Source: Streptomyces sp. NBC_01551 (GTDB lineage: Bacteria; Actinomycetota; Actinomycetes; Streptomycetales; Streptomycetaceae). From it: DNA of 64,000 nt. Below are positions 1-7,763 of this stretch, piece by piece. Position 1 is the stretch's first letter, and the number at the start of each line of letters is the position of its first letter. The notes under the pieces are model-generated. The model was not told the DNA's origin. It searched no databases and worked only from the letters and a program-made list of their open reading frames with translations. The stretch covers positions 3,362,001 to 3,426,000 of the forward strand of contig NZ_JAPEPX010000001.1 of the NCBI RefSeq assembly GCF_026339935.1, given 5' to 3'. A program made the translations under genes and the position numbers.

Positions 1-1229
1 TCGAGGGTGATGCCGTCGGCGCGCAGGCCGAGGACGGAGAACGCCATCGCGATCCGGTGGTCGCGGTAGCAGGCGATCTCGGCCGGCTTCGGGGTGCCGG
101 GGTGGATGGTGATCCGCTCCGGGCCCTCCTCCGTGTGGATGCCGAGGGCGCGCAGGTTGCGGGCGATGGCCTCGATGCGGTCGGACTCCTTGAGCCGGGC
201 GTGGCCGATGCCGTGGACGGTGATCGGGCCGTCGGCGAGCGGGGCGATGGCCGCGAGGGTCATGAAGGTGTCGGAGATGTTGCCCATGTCCACGTCGAAC
301 CCGCCGGTGAGGCTGCCGTCGGGGCGGCCGGTGACGGTGGTCGCGGACCCGGTGATCTCCACGTGGGCGCCGGCGCGGCGCAGCACCTCGACGAAGCCGA
401 GGTCGCCCTGGGAGCTGCCGGTGCCGAGGCCGGGGACCGTGACGCGCTGCCCGGTGACGGCGGCCGCCGCGAAGAAGTAGGAGGCGGTGGAGGCGTCGGG
501 CTCGATGGTCAGGTCCGCGGCGGTGTAGCCGCCGGGGTGCACGGTGATCGCGCCGTCGCCGTGGTCCTCGGTACGGGCGCCGAAGTGGTGCATCAGGGCG
601 AGCGTCATGTCGATGTACGGGCGGCTGACCAGGCTCCGCGGGCGGACGGTCAGCGGGGCGGCCATCAGCGGGGCCGACAGCAGCAGTCCGGTGAGGTACT
701 GGCTGCTGAAGGAGGAGTCGAGGGTGATGTCCCCGCCGGCCAGGCCGCGGCCGGTGACGGTGAGCGGCAGGACCCCGGCGGGGCCGGTCGCCACGTCCGC
801 GCCCAGCGCGGTGAGGGCGTCGGCGAGGGGGCGCAGCGGGCGGGCGCGGAGCTGGTCGGTGCCGTCGAAGAGGAACCGGCCGTGGCCCGCGGCGGCGAAG
901 GGGGGCAGGAAGCGGGCGGCGGTCCCCGCGTCGGCGCACCACACGCGGGCGCCGTCGGCGACGGGGCCGCGGCCGAGCCCGGCGACGTCCCAGGCGGGGC
1001 CGGCTTCGCCGATCTCGCCGACTTCGGTGACTTCGGTGATGCGGACGCCGAGGTCGCTGAGCGCGGTGCGGAAGGCGAGGGTGTCGTCGCTGACGAGGGG
1101 CGCCCGCAGACGGGTGACCCCGGCGGCCGCGGCGGCCAGCAGCAGGGCCCGGTTGGTGATGCTCTTGGAGCCGGGCACCCGCGCGGTCAGCGGGGCGAGG
1201 CCGTCGGTCCTCTGCGGTGGGGTACGCAC
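1..1229 (-). CDS. aroA: EPSP synthase (3-phosphoshikimate 1-carboxyvinyltransferase), 3' end outside window
   Basis: Sixth step of the shikimate pathway: joins phosphoenolpyruvate to shikimate-3-phosphate to make EPSP in the cytoplasm. The minus-strand frame opens with a GTG at 1229 behind AAGGAG and reads through to the window edge, giving about 409 residues. Family motifs are clear: PGSKSITNRALLLAA near the N-terminus, DAGTAARFLPPF (the AGTA(M/T)RF region) near residue 90, SSFSSQYLTGLLLSAP, and RLKESDRIEAIARNL plus CYRDHRIAMAFSV near the C-terminus. It lies downstream of the phz-like operon in the same direction but is separated from it by a 390-base gap with a strong hairpin, so it probably has its own promoter. 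A copy in a cluster with DAHP synthase, ADIC synthase and ADC synthase suggests a dedicated shikimate supply gene, although I cannot exclude that it is the housekeeping copy. Confidence 0.93.
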   Translation of the reverse strand, partial: MRTPPQRTDGLAPLTARVPGSKSITNRALLLAAAAAGVTRLRAPLVSDDTLAFRTALSDLGVRITEVTEVGEIGEAGPAWDVAGLGRGPVADGARVWCADAGTAARFLPPFAAAGHGRFLFDGTDQLRARPLRPLADALTALGADVATGPAGVLPLTVTGRGLAGGDITLDSSFSSQYLTGLLLSAPLMAAPLTVRPRSLVSRPYIDMTLALMHHFGARTEDHGDGAITVHPGGYTAADLTIEPDASTASYFFAAAAVTGQRVTVPGLGTGSSQGDLGFVEVLRRAGAHVEITGSATTVTGRPDGSLTGGFDVDMGNISDTFMTLAAIAPLADGPITVHGIGHARLKESDRIEAIARNLRALGIHTEEGPERITIHPGTPKPAEIACYRDHRIAMAFSVLGLRADGITL

Positions 1230-1413
1230 GGCGCGGTGCTCCTTGGTGGGTGCGGTGGGCGGGGGCCGGCCGTCGAAGCGGCGGCCGTGAGACACCCTGC
1301 AACGCCCCACCGGGCGGCGGGCAGCCCCCGCCGGGCACTTCGTCAGGTACCCGACACTGCGTCAAACACCCGCCACCGAGCCCCTCCTGCCACGGGCGGC
1401 GCGCGGGCACGCC

Positions 1414-1448
1414 GAACCGGCCGGCGCCGTATCGGCGCCGACCGGTTC
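1414..1448. terminator. Strong hairpin, probable terminator of the phz-like operon
   Basis: Two 16-base arms (1414-1429 and 1433-1448) pair with one C-A mismatch around a TAT loop. No long T-run follows, which is usual for GC-rich actinomycete terminators. It lies 170 bases past the last gene of the minus-strand phz-like operon and about 185 bases before the EPSP synthase start. Confidence 0.6.
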
Positions 1449-1472
1449 GAACCCACCCCGGTCGCGGGACGA

Positions 1473-1571
1473 CCCCGCACGGCCGGCCCGGCCGGGGTGT
1501 GGGAAGCCCGCCCCGTACCGCCCGGCCCGGCCCGGCCCCGCACGGCCGGGGTTGTGGGGAGCCCGCCCCGT
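1473..1571. repeat. Imperfect direct repeat in the gap before aroA
   Basis: Two related stretches (1473-1516 and 1536-1571) both start CCCCGCACGGCCGG and end AGCCCGCCCCGT, differing by a short internal insertion. They fill most of the otherwise gene-free stretch 1449-1620. No coding pattern is seen there. Function unknown; the repeat may simply be a local duplication. Confidence 0.45.
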
Positions 1572-1620
1572 GCTGAGCCGGGCAGCCCCGGGGCGGGGCT
1601 CGGTTCGGGTGGGGCTGGGC

Positions 1621-1971
1621 TCAGGCCTCGGTCTGCCCGGCCAGGGAAAGGGCCAGGCCGTGGCCGGAGAGGGCGGCGATGGTGAAGGCGCCTTCGACCG
1701 TGGCCTCCACGTCGAACAGGGTGCGTTGCACCGGAGGGCGGCCGATGAGTTCCGCGGCCCGGGCCGGCAGCGGCGCGGCGGCCGCCTCGGCGGACTCCCA
1801 CAGGAGCACCGCGCCCCACCGCTCGGTCTCCGGGTCGGAGATCCAGAACTTCAGGCGCAGGCCCGGCACCCCCGCGAAGCGGTCCACGGCCTCGTCCCGG
1901 AGGAACGTACGCAGAGAGGCGATGGTCTGGCCGGACCCGGCCAGGTCCCACCACACGACGGCGGCCTTCAC
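1621..1971 (-). CDS. Small YdhR/monooxygenase-like protein of unknown role
   Basis: A 116-residue protein with GTG start at 1971, overlapping the PhzE stop by four bases (GTGA), so translation is coupled. It has the pattern of small dimeric alpha-beta barrel proteins related to antibiotic-biosynthesis monooxygenases (YdhR-like): a beta strand [10 protein letters not shown], a helix SLRTFLRDEAVDRFAGVPGL, then KFWISDPETERWGAVLLWES and a later helix. No cofactor site is expected in such proteins. As last gene of the ADIC/3-hydroxyanthranilate operon it could protect or oxidise an arylamine intermediate. That role is inferred from context only. Confidence 0.7.
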   Translation of the reverse strand: MKAAVVWWDLAGSGQTIASLRTFLRDEAVDRFAGVPGLRLKFWISDPETERWGAVLLWESAEAAAAPLPARAAELIGRPPVQRTLFDVEATVEGAFTIAALSGHGLALSLAGQTEA

Positions 1972-3869
1972 CGGGCACGCTCCCGCAGCAGCCCGGTGAG
2001 CGCGTCCCCGACGATCCGGGGGCCGTCCTCGGTGAGCACCGCCTCCGGGTGGAACTGCATGGAGCGGAAGCCCCAGCCGCGCAGGGCGTGCACCTCGCCG
2101 GTCTCCGGGTCCCGGCTGACCTCGATCACGCCGACGTCGCTGTCGGCCTTCTCGCTGTCGCTGCGCGAGGCGAACGTGTTGTAGAAGCCGACGCGTTCGC
2201 GCCGCCCGAACAGGTCGATCTCGCGCTGCACACCCTGGTTGGGGTGCTCCCGCCGGACCAGGTCGAGGCCGAGCCGCGCGCTGAGCACCTGGTGGCTCAG
2301 GCACACGGCCAGGAACGGCCGCTCCTGCGCCAGCAGGGTGTCGACGGCCCCCCGCAGGTGCGCGATCTTCGGGTGGCCGGCGTCGCGCGGGTCGCCGGGG
2401 CCGGGGCCCATGACGACGAGGTCGTACGGCTCGAAGGCGTACGGCTCGTCGAAGCGGCGGACCGTCACCTCGGCGCCGAAGGAGCGCAGCAGGTGCTCGA
2501 TCATCGCGGTGAAGGTGTCCTCGGCGTCGACGACGAGCACCTTGCGGCCGACCAGCTCCGGCAGCGGGTCCTCCCGGGCGGTGTCGTCGGCCAGCCAGAA
2601 CGCGGAGATGTTCTCGTTCCGCTTCCCGAGCGCCGCGCGCACGCCGGGGTGGTCGGCGAACCGGGCCGGGCCGCTCTCGCCGAGGACGGCCAGCAGGCCG
2701 GCCGCCTTGGCGCGGGTCTCGGCGACCTCGGAGACCGGGTCGGAGTTGCGGACCAGCGTGGCGCCCACGCCGATCTTCATGCGGCCGCCGGCGTCGATGT
2801 CGGCGGTGCGGATGAGGATCGCGGAGTCCAGGGTGCGGGCACCCGCGCCGTCCTGGCCGATGAGGGCCAGCACGCCGCTGTAGTAGCCGCGGCCCTGCGG
2901 CTCGTACCGCTTGATCACCTCGCTCGCGCTCTCCAGCGGGGAGCCCGTGACGGTCGGCGCGAACAGGGTCTCGTGCAGGATCTCGCGCGGGTCCCGGTCG
3001 GTGCTGCCCTCGATGAAGTACTCGGTGTGCGCGAGGCGGGCCATCTCCTTGAGGTACGGGCCGACGACGCGGCCGCCGCTCTCGCAGATCCGGGCCATCA
3101 TCTTCAGTTCCTCGTCGACGACCATGTACAGCTCGTCGCACTCCTTGGTGTCGGCGAGGAAGTCGAGGACGCCGGAGAGGGTGGGCCCGGAGGCCGGGTA
3201 GCGGTAGGTGCCGCTGATCGGGTTCATCACGGCCCGGCCGCCGCTGACGCTGACGTGCCGCTCCGGGGAGGCGCCGACCAGGGTGCGCTCGCCCGTGTGC
3301 ACGACGAACGTCCAGTACGCGCCCTGCTCCCGCTCCAGCAGGCGCCGGAAGAAGCGCAGCGCCGAGCCCACGCTGTAGTCGGAGATGTCGGCGACGAAGG
3401 AGCGCTTCATGACGAAGTTGGCGCCCGCGCCGGTGCCGATCTCGTCGGCGATGACCTTGCGGACGGTCGCCGCGTAGGCGTCGTCGTCGATGTCGAAGGC
3501 GCCGCCCTCCGCGAGGTGCACGGGCGCGTTCGGGATCCGCCACAGCACCTCGGCCAGCGGCAGCGTGCGCTGCTCGGCGATGGTCATCGCGAGCAGCGGA
3601 GTCCCGTCGTCGGGCGCCTCGTAGCCGCGCTCGGCGATCTGCCGGTACGGCACGAGGGCCAGTACGTCCTGGTGGGCGCGCCCGGAGTCCGCACCGCCGG
3701 CGGCCGCCCCGGCGAGCTCCGGGAGCGGGATGCCGGCCAGCGTGGGGACCTCGGCGATGTCGCCCACGTACAGGTCGATCCGCTCGGCTCCGGTGCTCTC
3801 GGGCCGGTGCACGAGCGCGAAGGCGGGGGGCCGCTCGCCCAGCACCCTGCCCAGCAGGTCATCGGTCAT
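1968..3869 (-). CDS. phzE: PhzE-type 2-amino-2-deoxyisochorismate (ADIC) synthase
   Basis: Converts chorismate plus glutamine-derived ammonia to ADIC, the first committed step toward phenazines or 3-hydroxyanthranilate. It is 633 residues long, like PhzE, with a chorismate-utilising domain (about 1-400) and a C-terminal class I glutamine amidotransferase (about 430-630). The chorismate site reads [11 protein letters not shown], the PhzE form of the PI(A/K)GTxxR motif. The amidotransferase shows the nucleophile loop FLAVCLSHQ and the MQFHPEA His-Glu pair. The start ATG at 3869 overlaps the upstream phzD stop (ATGA). The following PhzD and dehydrogenase make a route to 3-hydroxyanthranilate more likely than anthranilate. 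No PhzA/B, PhzF or PhzG lies in the window, so a full phenazine pathway is not shown here. Confidence 0.93.
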   Translation of the reverse strand: MTDDLLGRVLGERPPAFALVHRPESTGAERIDLYVGDIAEVPTLAGIPLPELAGAAAGGADSGRAHQDVLALVPYRQIAERGYEAPDDGTPLLAMTIAEQRTLPLAEVLWRIPNAPVHLAEGGAFDIDDDAYAATVRKVIADEIGTGAGANFVMKRSFVADISDYSVGSALRFFRRLLEREQGAYWTFVVHTGERTLVGASPERHVSVSGGRAVMNPISGTYRYPASGPTLSGVLDFLADTKECDELYMVVDEELKMMARICESGGRVVGPYLKEMARLAHTEYFIEGSTDRDPREILHETLFAPTVTGSPLESASEVIKRYEPQGRGYYSGVLALIGQDGAGARTLDSAILIRTADIDAGGRMKIGVGATLVRNSDPVSEVAETRAKAAGLLAVLGESGPARFADHPGVRAALGKRNENISAFWLADDTAREDPLPELVGRKVLVVDAEDTFTAMIEHLLRSFGAEVTVRRFDEPYAFEPYDLVVMGPGPGDPRDAGHPKIAHLRGAVDTLLAQERPFLAVCLSHQVLSARLGLDLVRREHPNQGVQREIDLFGRRERVGFYNTFASRSDSEKADSDVGVIEVSRDPETGEVHALRGWGFRSMQFHPEAVLTEDGPRIVGDALTGLLRERAR

Positions 3870-4564
3870 GACGGCTCCTTCGCGCCGTCCTGGGCCGTCC
3901 CGGGTTTCGGGAGGGCGCCGAGGAGCGCCTTGGTGGAGGTGAGAGTCGCGCAGCGGGCCGCCGCGTACTCGAGGGCCATGCGGTGGTCGGCCCAGGTGAA
4001 GTCGGCGATGGCGTCGCCGACGAGGAACGGCTGGATGTCGTGGCTGAAGGCGTCGACGGTCGTCATCAGCACGCCGACGTGCGCGTAGACGCCGATGACG
4101 ATCAGCTGGTCGCGTCCGGCGGCCCGCATGCGTTCCAGCAGGTCGGTGTGGTGGAAGGCGCTGTAGCGCCACTTGGTGAACACCCAGTCGCCGTCGGCGG
4201 GCGCCACCGGTTCGACGACCTGGCGGTGTTCGGGGCTCGGCGTCATGCCGGGACCCCAGAAGTCCTTGAGCAGGCCGCGCTGCTGGGGTGTCATGCCACC
4301 GGGCTGCGCGGTGTAGGCGACGGGGATGCCGAGCGCGGCGCAGCGGTCGCGCAGCAGCGCGGCGTGCGCGACCAGGTCGGTGACGGGCTGCTCGCCCGCC
4401 GGGAAGGGGGCGAGGAAGAACTTCTGCATGTCGTGCAGGAGCAGGACCGCGCGGTCCGGGTCGATCGTCCAGTCGGCCGGGCCGGTGGGCAGGTCGCCCT
4501 CGCCCGGCATCGGATACGCGTCGATCGCGGGGATGTACCGGGGAGGTGTTCCGGAATCAGACAC
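3866..4564 (-). CDS. phzD: PhzD-type isochorismatase
   Basis: Hydrolyses the vinyl ether of ADIC to trans-2,3-dihydro-3-hydroxyanthranilate and pyruvate. The 232-residue sequence follows PhzD closely: [17 protein letters not shown] with the catalytic Asp, [24 protein letters not shown], the catalytic-Lys stretch [19 protein letters not shown], and [19 protein letters not shown]. In that last stretch Gly replaces the cysteine of ordinary cysteine hydrolases, as in true isochorismatases. The GTG at 4564 overlaps the end of the upstream dehydrogenase gene; a second GTG at 4576 would add four residues. It sits directly before phzE with a 4-base overlap, so the two are co-translated. Confidence 0.94.
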   Translation of the reverse strand: MSDSGTPPRYIPAIDAYPMPGEGDLPTGPADWTIDPDRAVLLLHDMQKFFLAPFPAGEQPVTDLVAHAALLRDRCAALGIPVAYTAQPGGMTPQQRGLLKDFWGPGMTPSPEHRQVVEPVAPADGDWVFTKWRYSAFHHTDLLERMRAAGRDQLIVIGVYAHVGVLMTTVDAFSHDIQPFLVGDAIADFTWADHRMALEYAAARCATLTSTKALLGALPKPGTAQDGAKEPS

Positions 4565-5327
4565 CGAGCGCCGCACCGCCGTCCACTGTGAGGTCGTGCA
4601 TCGTGATGTGCGAGGCCTCGTCGGAGAGCAGGAAGACGACGGCGTCGGCGACGTCCTTCGGCTGGGCGAGCTTGCCCAGCGGGATCCCGACGCGGAAGGT
4701 CTCGGGGTTGCCGTCGATGGAGACCTGGGCGTGGGACTTGTCCTCCCACATCGAGGTCAGCATCGGGGTGTCGGTGGAGCCCGGCGCCACGAGGTTGGCG
4801 CGGATGCCGTACTTGGCGACCTCCAGGCCGAGGCACTTGGTGAACATGGTCGCGGCGGCCTTGGAGGCGGCGTACGCGGACATCTCGGAGCGGGCCGTGC
4901 CGGCCGCGTTGGAGGCGACGGTCACGAGGGCGCCGCTCTCGCGCGGCACCATGCGGTTGACGACGGCACGGGACATGAAGAAGACGCCGGTGGTGTTGAC
5001 GGCGAAGGTGACGGCCCAGTCCTCGTCGCTGAGGGAGCGGGCCGCGCCCATGCGCAGCACGCCGGCCGCGTTGACGAGGTAGTCGATCGGCCCGAGGGTC
5101 GATTCGACCTCGGCCACCACCTCGTCGACCTCGGAGCTGAGGGTGACGTCGGCGGGGAACGCGGTGACGTCCATCCCGTCCTCGACGGCTGCCTTCGCGG
5201 CCTCGCGCAGCGGTTCGGCGTTCAGGTCGACCGCGGCGACGCGGACTCCCCGGGACGCCAGGGCGCGGACGACGGCCTCGCCGATGCCACCGGCGGCGCC
5301 GGTGACCAGAGCGGTCTTTCCTTGCAT
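4557..5327 (-). CDS. EntA/DHHA dehydrogenase-like short-chain dehydrogenase
   Basis: A 256-residue SDR with the nucleotide loop GAAGGIGEA near residue 12, NAAG near 85, catalytic Ser in VASNAAG and YAASK near 150. It resembles 2,3-dihydro-2,3-dihydroxybenzoate dehydrogenase (EntA). Next to PhzE and PhzD the expected reaction is oxidation of trans-2,3-dihydro-3-hydroxyanthranilate to 3-hydroxyanthranilate, as proposed for clusters that make this acid from chorismate. The ATG at 5327 has a GAAGGGA site upstream. It is second in the operon, 17 bases after the DAHP synthase stop, and overlaps phzD. The substrate is inferred from neighbours. Confidence 0.85.
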   Translation of the reverse strand: MQGKTALVTGAAGGIGEAVVRALASRGVRVAAVDLNAEPLREAAKAAVEDGMDVTAFPADVTLSSEVDEVVAEVESTLGPIDYLVNAAGVLRMGAARSLSDEDWAVTFAVNTTGVFFMSRAVVNRMVPRESGALVTVASNAAGTARSEMSAYAASKAAATMFTKCLGLEVAKYGIRANLVAPGSTDTPMLTSMWEDKSHAQVSIDGNPETFRVGIPLGKLAQPKDVADAVVFLLSDEASHITMHDLTVDGGAALGV

Positions 5328-5344
5328 GATCGTTCGATCCCTTC

Positions 5345-6511
5345 TCAGCCGCGCCAGGCGGAGGCGACCTCGATCGCCTGCTCCGGGTTGAGGCGCGGGT
5401 CGCAGAAACTGGTGTACTTCTCGCCCAGTTCGCCGACCCGGGAGGCGTTGGCGACGCATTCGTGCACCGGGTCGGGTGTGGTCTCCAGGTGCAGGCCGGC
5501 GGCGACGCCGCCGTTGTCGTTGACGGAGGCCTGGAACTCCTCGACCTCGCGGACGACGGTCTCGATGAACCGGGTCTTGTAGCCGCCGGCGCTCACGGTG
5601 TTGCCGTGCATCGGGTCGCACATCCACACCACGGGGTGTCCGGCGTCGCTCACCGCGCGGGCGAGTTCCGGCAGCCGCTCGGCGGCCTTCCCGGCGCCCA
5701 TGCGGGAGATCAGCGTCAGCCGCCCGGGCTCCCGCTTCGGGTCGAGCCGCTCGCACAGGGCCAGCAACTGCTCCGGGGTGGTCTTCGGGCCGACCTTGGT
5801 GGCGACCGGGTTGGCGAGCTCCGCGAAGAACGCGACGTGCGCGCCGTCGAGCTCGCGGGTGCGCTCGCCGATCCACGGCCAGTGCGTCGACGTCAGCAGG
5901 GTGCTGCCGTCGGGTTCGGTGCGCAGCATCGGGCCCTCGTAGTCGAGCAGCAGGGCCTCGTGGCTGGTGTACACGGGCGGCTCGGCGGCGCTGCGGGCGC
6001 TGTCGCCGTACCAGCCGAGCAGCTCCATGACGTCGCGGGCGGCCTGGTAGCCGTCGTACAGCCGGCCGGGGTCGGGGCGGCGCAGCTCGGGGTCGGGCTC
6101 CGGGCTGTTGACCATGTGGCCGCGGTAGACGGGGAGCTCGACGCCGCCGATGACCTCGGTCGGGTTGGAGCGCGGCTTGCCGAACTGGCCGGCGAGCCGC
6201 CCCACGCGCAGGACGGGCTTGAAGGAGCGGGACTTCATGACGGCCGCGAGCGAGTCCAGGAGCGCGGCCTTGCGCGCGACGTGGCCCCGGGTCGATTCGG
6301 CGGGGTCCTCGGCGCAGTCCCCGCTCTGGACGATCTGGATCTCGCCGGCGGCGGCCTTGGCGAGGAGCGCGCGCAGGGCGCGGACGTCCTCGCCCCGGAC
6401 GAGGGCGGGTGCGGCCGAGAGTGCGCCGCGCACTTCCTCCAGCTTGGCCGGATCGGGCCACTGCGGCTGCTGGCCTGCGGCCAGCGATCTCCAGAGTGCG
6501 GTGTCGAGCAC
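5345..6511 (-). CDS. Class II DAHP synthase, short PhzC-type form
   Basis: Condenses phosphoenolpyruvate and erythrose-4-phosphate to DAHP, opening the shikimate pathway. Motifs include QSGDCAED, RVGRLAGQFGKPRS, MVNSPEPDP and WMCDPMHGNT, with the metal Cys and His ligands in place. It has 388 residues, shorter than the roughly 450-460 of housekeeping actinomycete enzymes, and lacks most of the N-terminal extension that carries allosteric sites. It may therefore escape aromatic amino-acid feedback, as PhzC-type enzymes are thought to do. The GTG at 6511 follows GGGAGG. It is the first gene of the operon DAHPS-SDR-phzD-phzE-small protein. Confidence 0.92.
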   Translation of the reverse strand: MLDTALWRSLAAGQQPQWPDPAKLEEVRGALSAAPALVRGEDVRALRALLAKAAAGEIQIVQSGDCAEDPAESTRGHVARKAALLDSLAAVMKSRSFKPVLRVGRLAGQFGKPRSNPTEVIGGVELPVYRGHMVNSPEPDPELRRPDPGRLYDGYQAARDVMELLGWYGDSARSAAEPPVYTSHEALLLDYEGPMLRTEPDGSTLLTSTHWPWIGERTRELDGAHVAFFAELANPVATKVGPKTTPEQLLALCERLDPKREPGRLTLISRMGAGKAAERLPELARAVSDAGHPVVWMCDPMHGNTVSAGGYKTRFIETVVREVEEFQASVNDNGGVAAGLHLETTPDPVHECVANASRVGELGEKYTSFCDPRLNPEQAIEVASAWRG

Positions 6512-6596
6512 GTGGTACCTCCCGGTGCGAAGCTGCCGACGTAGATGCACGAGGAGTCTGTGAACGGGCCGGAGCGGCGAACCACCGGCGGCGCAC

Positions 6597-6639
6597 CACT
6601 TCGTCATGTGGGGGTCACTTGGTCAAGTCACGCGAAGTG
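6597..6639. promoter_or_regulatory. Nested inverted repeats in a divergent promoter region
   Basis: The 205-base gap between the divergent DAHP synthase and transaldolase-like genes holds an outer inverted repeat, CACTTCG (6597-6603) with CGAAGTG (6633-6639). Inside it is an inner one, ACTTG (6617-6621) with CAAGT (6624-6628). This is a plausible operator controlling both directions. The protein that binds is unknown; the GAF/PucR-type regulator at 10965-12920 is one candidate. Confidence 0.45.
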
Positions 6640-6716
6640 GCCTGAAAATATGGTGGAATCGCGTGGGAGACGCATGAATTGGGCCGACCTGACAAGGCCT
6701 TGTTCGTATTCTGTTC

Positions 6717-7718
6717 ATGATTGAAACGCCCTCCTACGCTCGCCGCATGCTGAGTCAACCGGCCATCGGGCTGCTGAAGCGGCTTGCTGCCGAAGGGGTT
6801 TCGCCCTGGCTGGTCGCGGCCAACGGGGACGAATTCCGTTCCGATCCCCCCTTCCATTCCGCGACGGCGGAACTCCTGCACGGTGCCGTGGCGCCGGTTC
6901 TCGACCGGGACACGGTCCGCCGGGCGTGCGACGCCTTGTGGAATGCGTTCGTGGAAAGCGGGGGCGGTGAGGGGCGGGTTTCCGTCCCGGTCGATCCCTG
7001 GCTCGTCCACGATGTGGAAGCCCTGGTGTCGGCGGCGCGTTCCGTGCACGACGAGGTGGGGCGCCCGAATCTGCTGGTCCGAATTCCGGCGACGCGCGCC
7101 GGGCTCGTCGCGCTGGAGGAATGCCTGTCGCTGGGCATCAGCGTGGACGCGGACCTGATCTTCTGTGCCGAGCGGTACGAGGAAGTACTGGCGGCCTATC
7201 TCTCCGGGATGGAGCGGGCGCTCTCGCGGGGCCTGCGGCTCCGGCAGATCGCGGCCGTGACGTCGGTGCCGGTCGGGATGCTCGACGCGGAGGTCAACTC
7301 CCGGCTCGCGGCCCTGCCGGGCCGGGGCGAGGCGGCCGCCGGGGCCCGCGACACGGCCGCGCTGGCGGTGGCCCGCCAGCTGTACCGGGCGCGGGAGCAG
7401 CGGCTCGACGGGGCGTGGTGGCGGGTGCTGCGGGCGGCCGGGGCGATTCCGCCGGGGCTGCTGTGGACCGAGGTGCGGCCCCGGCACGTCACCGCGCTGG
7501 TCGGGTGGAACACCGGGCTGGCCGCGCCCCGGGAGGTGCTGGAGGCGGCCGCCGCGGGCGAGCGGCTGTGCGGGGACACGCTGCTGAACGGGCACGCGGA
7601 AGCCCGCCGGGCGCTGGACGCGCTCGACGGGCTGGGGATCCGGATGGGCGAGGTGGCCCGGGAGCTGGAGACGGCGGAACTCGACCGCCTCCAGCGCGCC
7701 TGGACACTGCGCCCCTGA
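6717..7718 (+). CDS. Degenerate transaldolase-like protein lacking the Schiff-base lysine
   Basis: A 333-residue relative of bacterial transaldolase. Recognisable family segments are EGVSPWL near residue 28 (GVSxWLDD in true enzymes), IPATRAGLVALEECLSLGIS near 123-142, and a C-terminal LVGWNTGLAAPREVL region. In active transaldolases the lysine just before IPAT forms the Schiff base; here it is Arg122 (LLVRIPAT). The usual NPT/VNVTLIFS segment is also altered (VDADLIFC). Classical transaldolase activity is therefore doubtful. It stands alone on the plus strand between two minus-strand operons, with no strong ribosome site; an internal ATG at 6747 is an alternative start. It may have a changed reaction or a regulatory/structural role in the cluster. 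Confidence 0.8.
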   Translation: MIETPSYARRMLSQPAIGLLKRLAAEGVSPWLVAANGDEFRSDPPFHSATAELLHGAVAPVLDRDTVRRACDALWNAFVESGGGEGRVSVPVDPWLVHDVEALVSAARSVHDEVGRPNLLVRIPATRAGLVALEECLSLGISVDADLIFCAERYEEVLAAYLSGMERALSRGLRLRQIAAVTSVPVGMLDAEVNSRLAALPGRGEAAAGARDTAALAVARQLYRAREQRLDGAWWRVLRAAGAIPPGLLWTEVRPRHVTALVGWNTGLAAPREVLEAAAAGERLCGDTLLNGHAEARRALDALDGLGIRMGEVARELETAELDRLQRAWTLRP

Positions 7719-7763
7719 CCGGGGCTCGGCCGGTCAGGCTTCGGTCGGCCCGGCCTCGGCCTG

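Noticed and set aside
57..1685. Long open frames on the plus strand opposite aroA, phzE, the DAHP synthase and pabAB
   Set aside because: They are Gly/Ala/Arg-rich, lack ribosome sites and known motifs, and lie antisense to clear enzymes. They come from high GC.
1621..6511. A complete phenazine cluster
   Set aside because: PhzC, PhzD and PhzE equivalents are present, but no PhzA/B, PhzF or PhzG is in the window. An EntA-like dehydrogenase sits in the operon instead, pointing to 3-hydroxyanthranilate.
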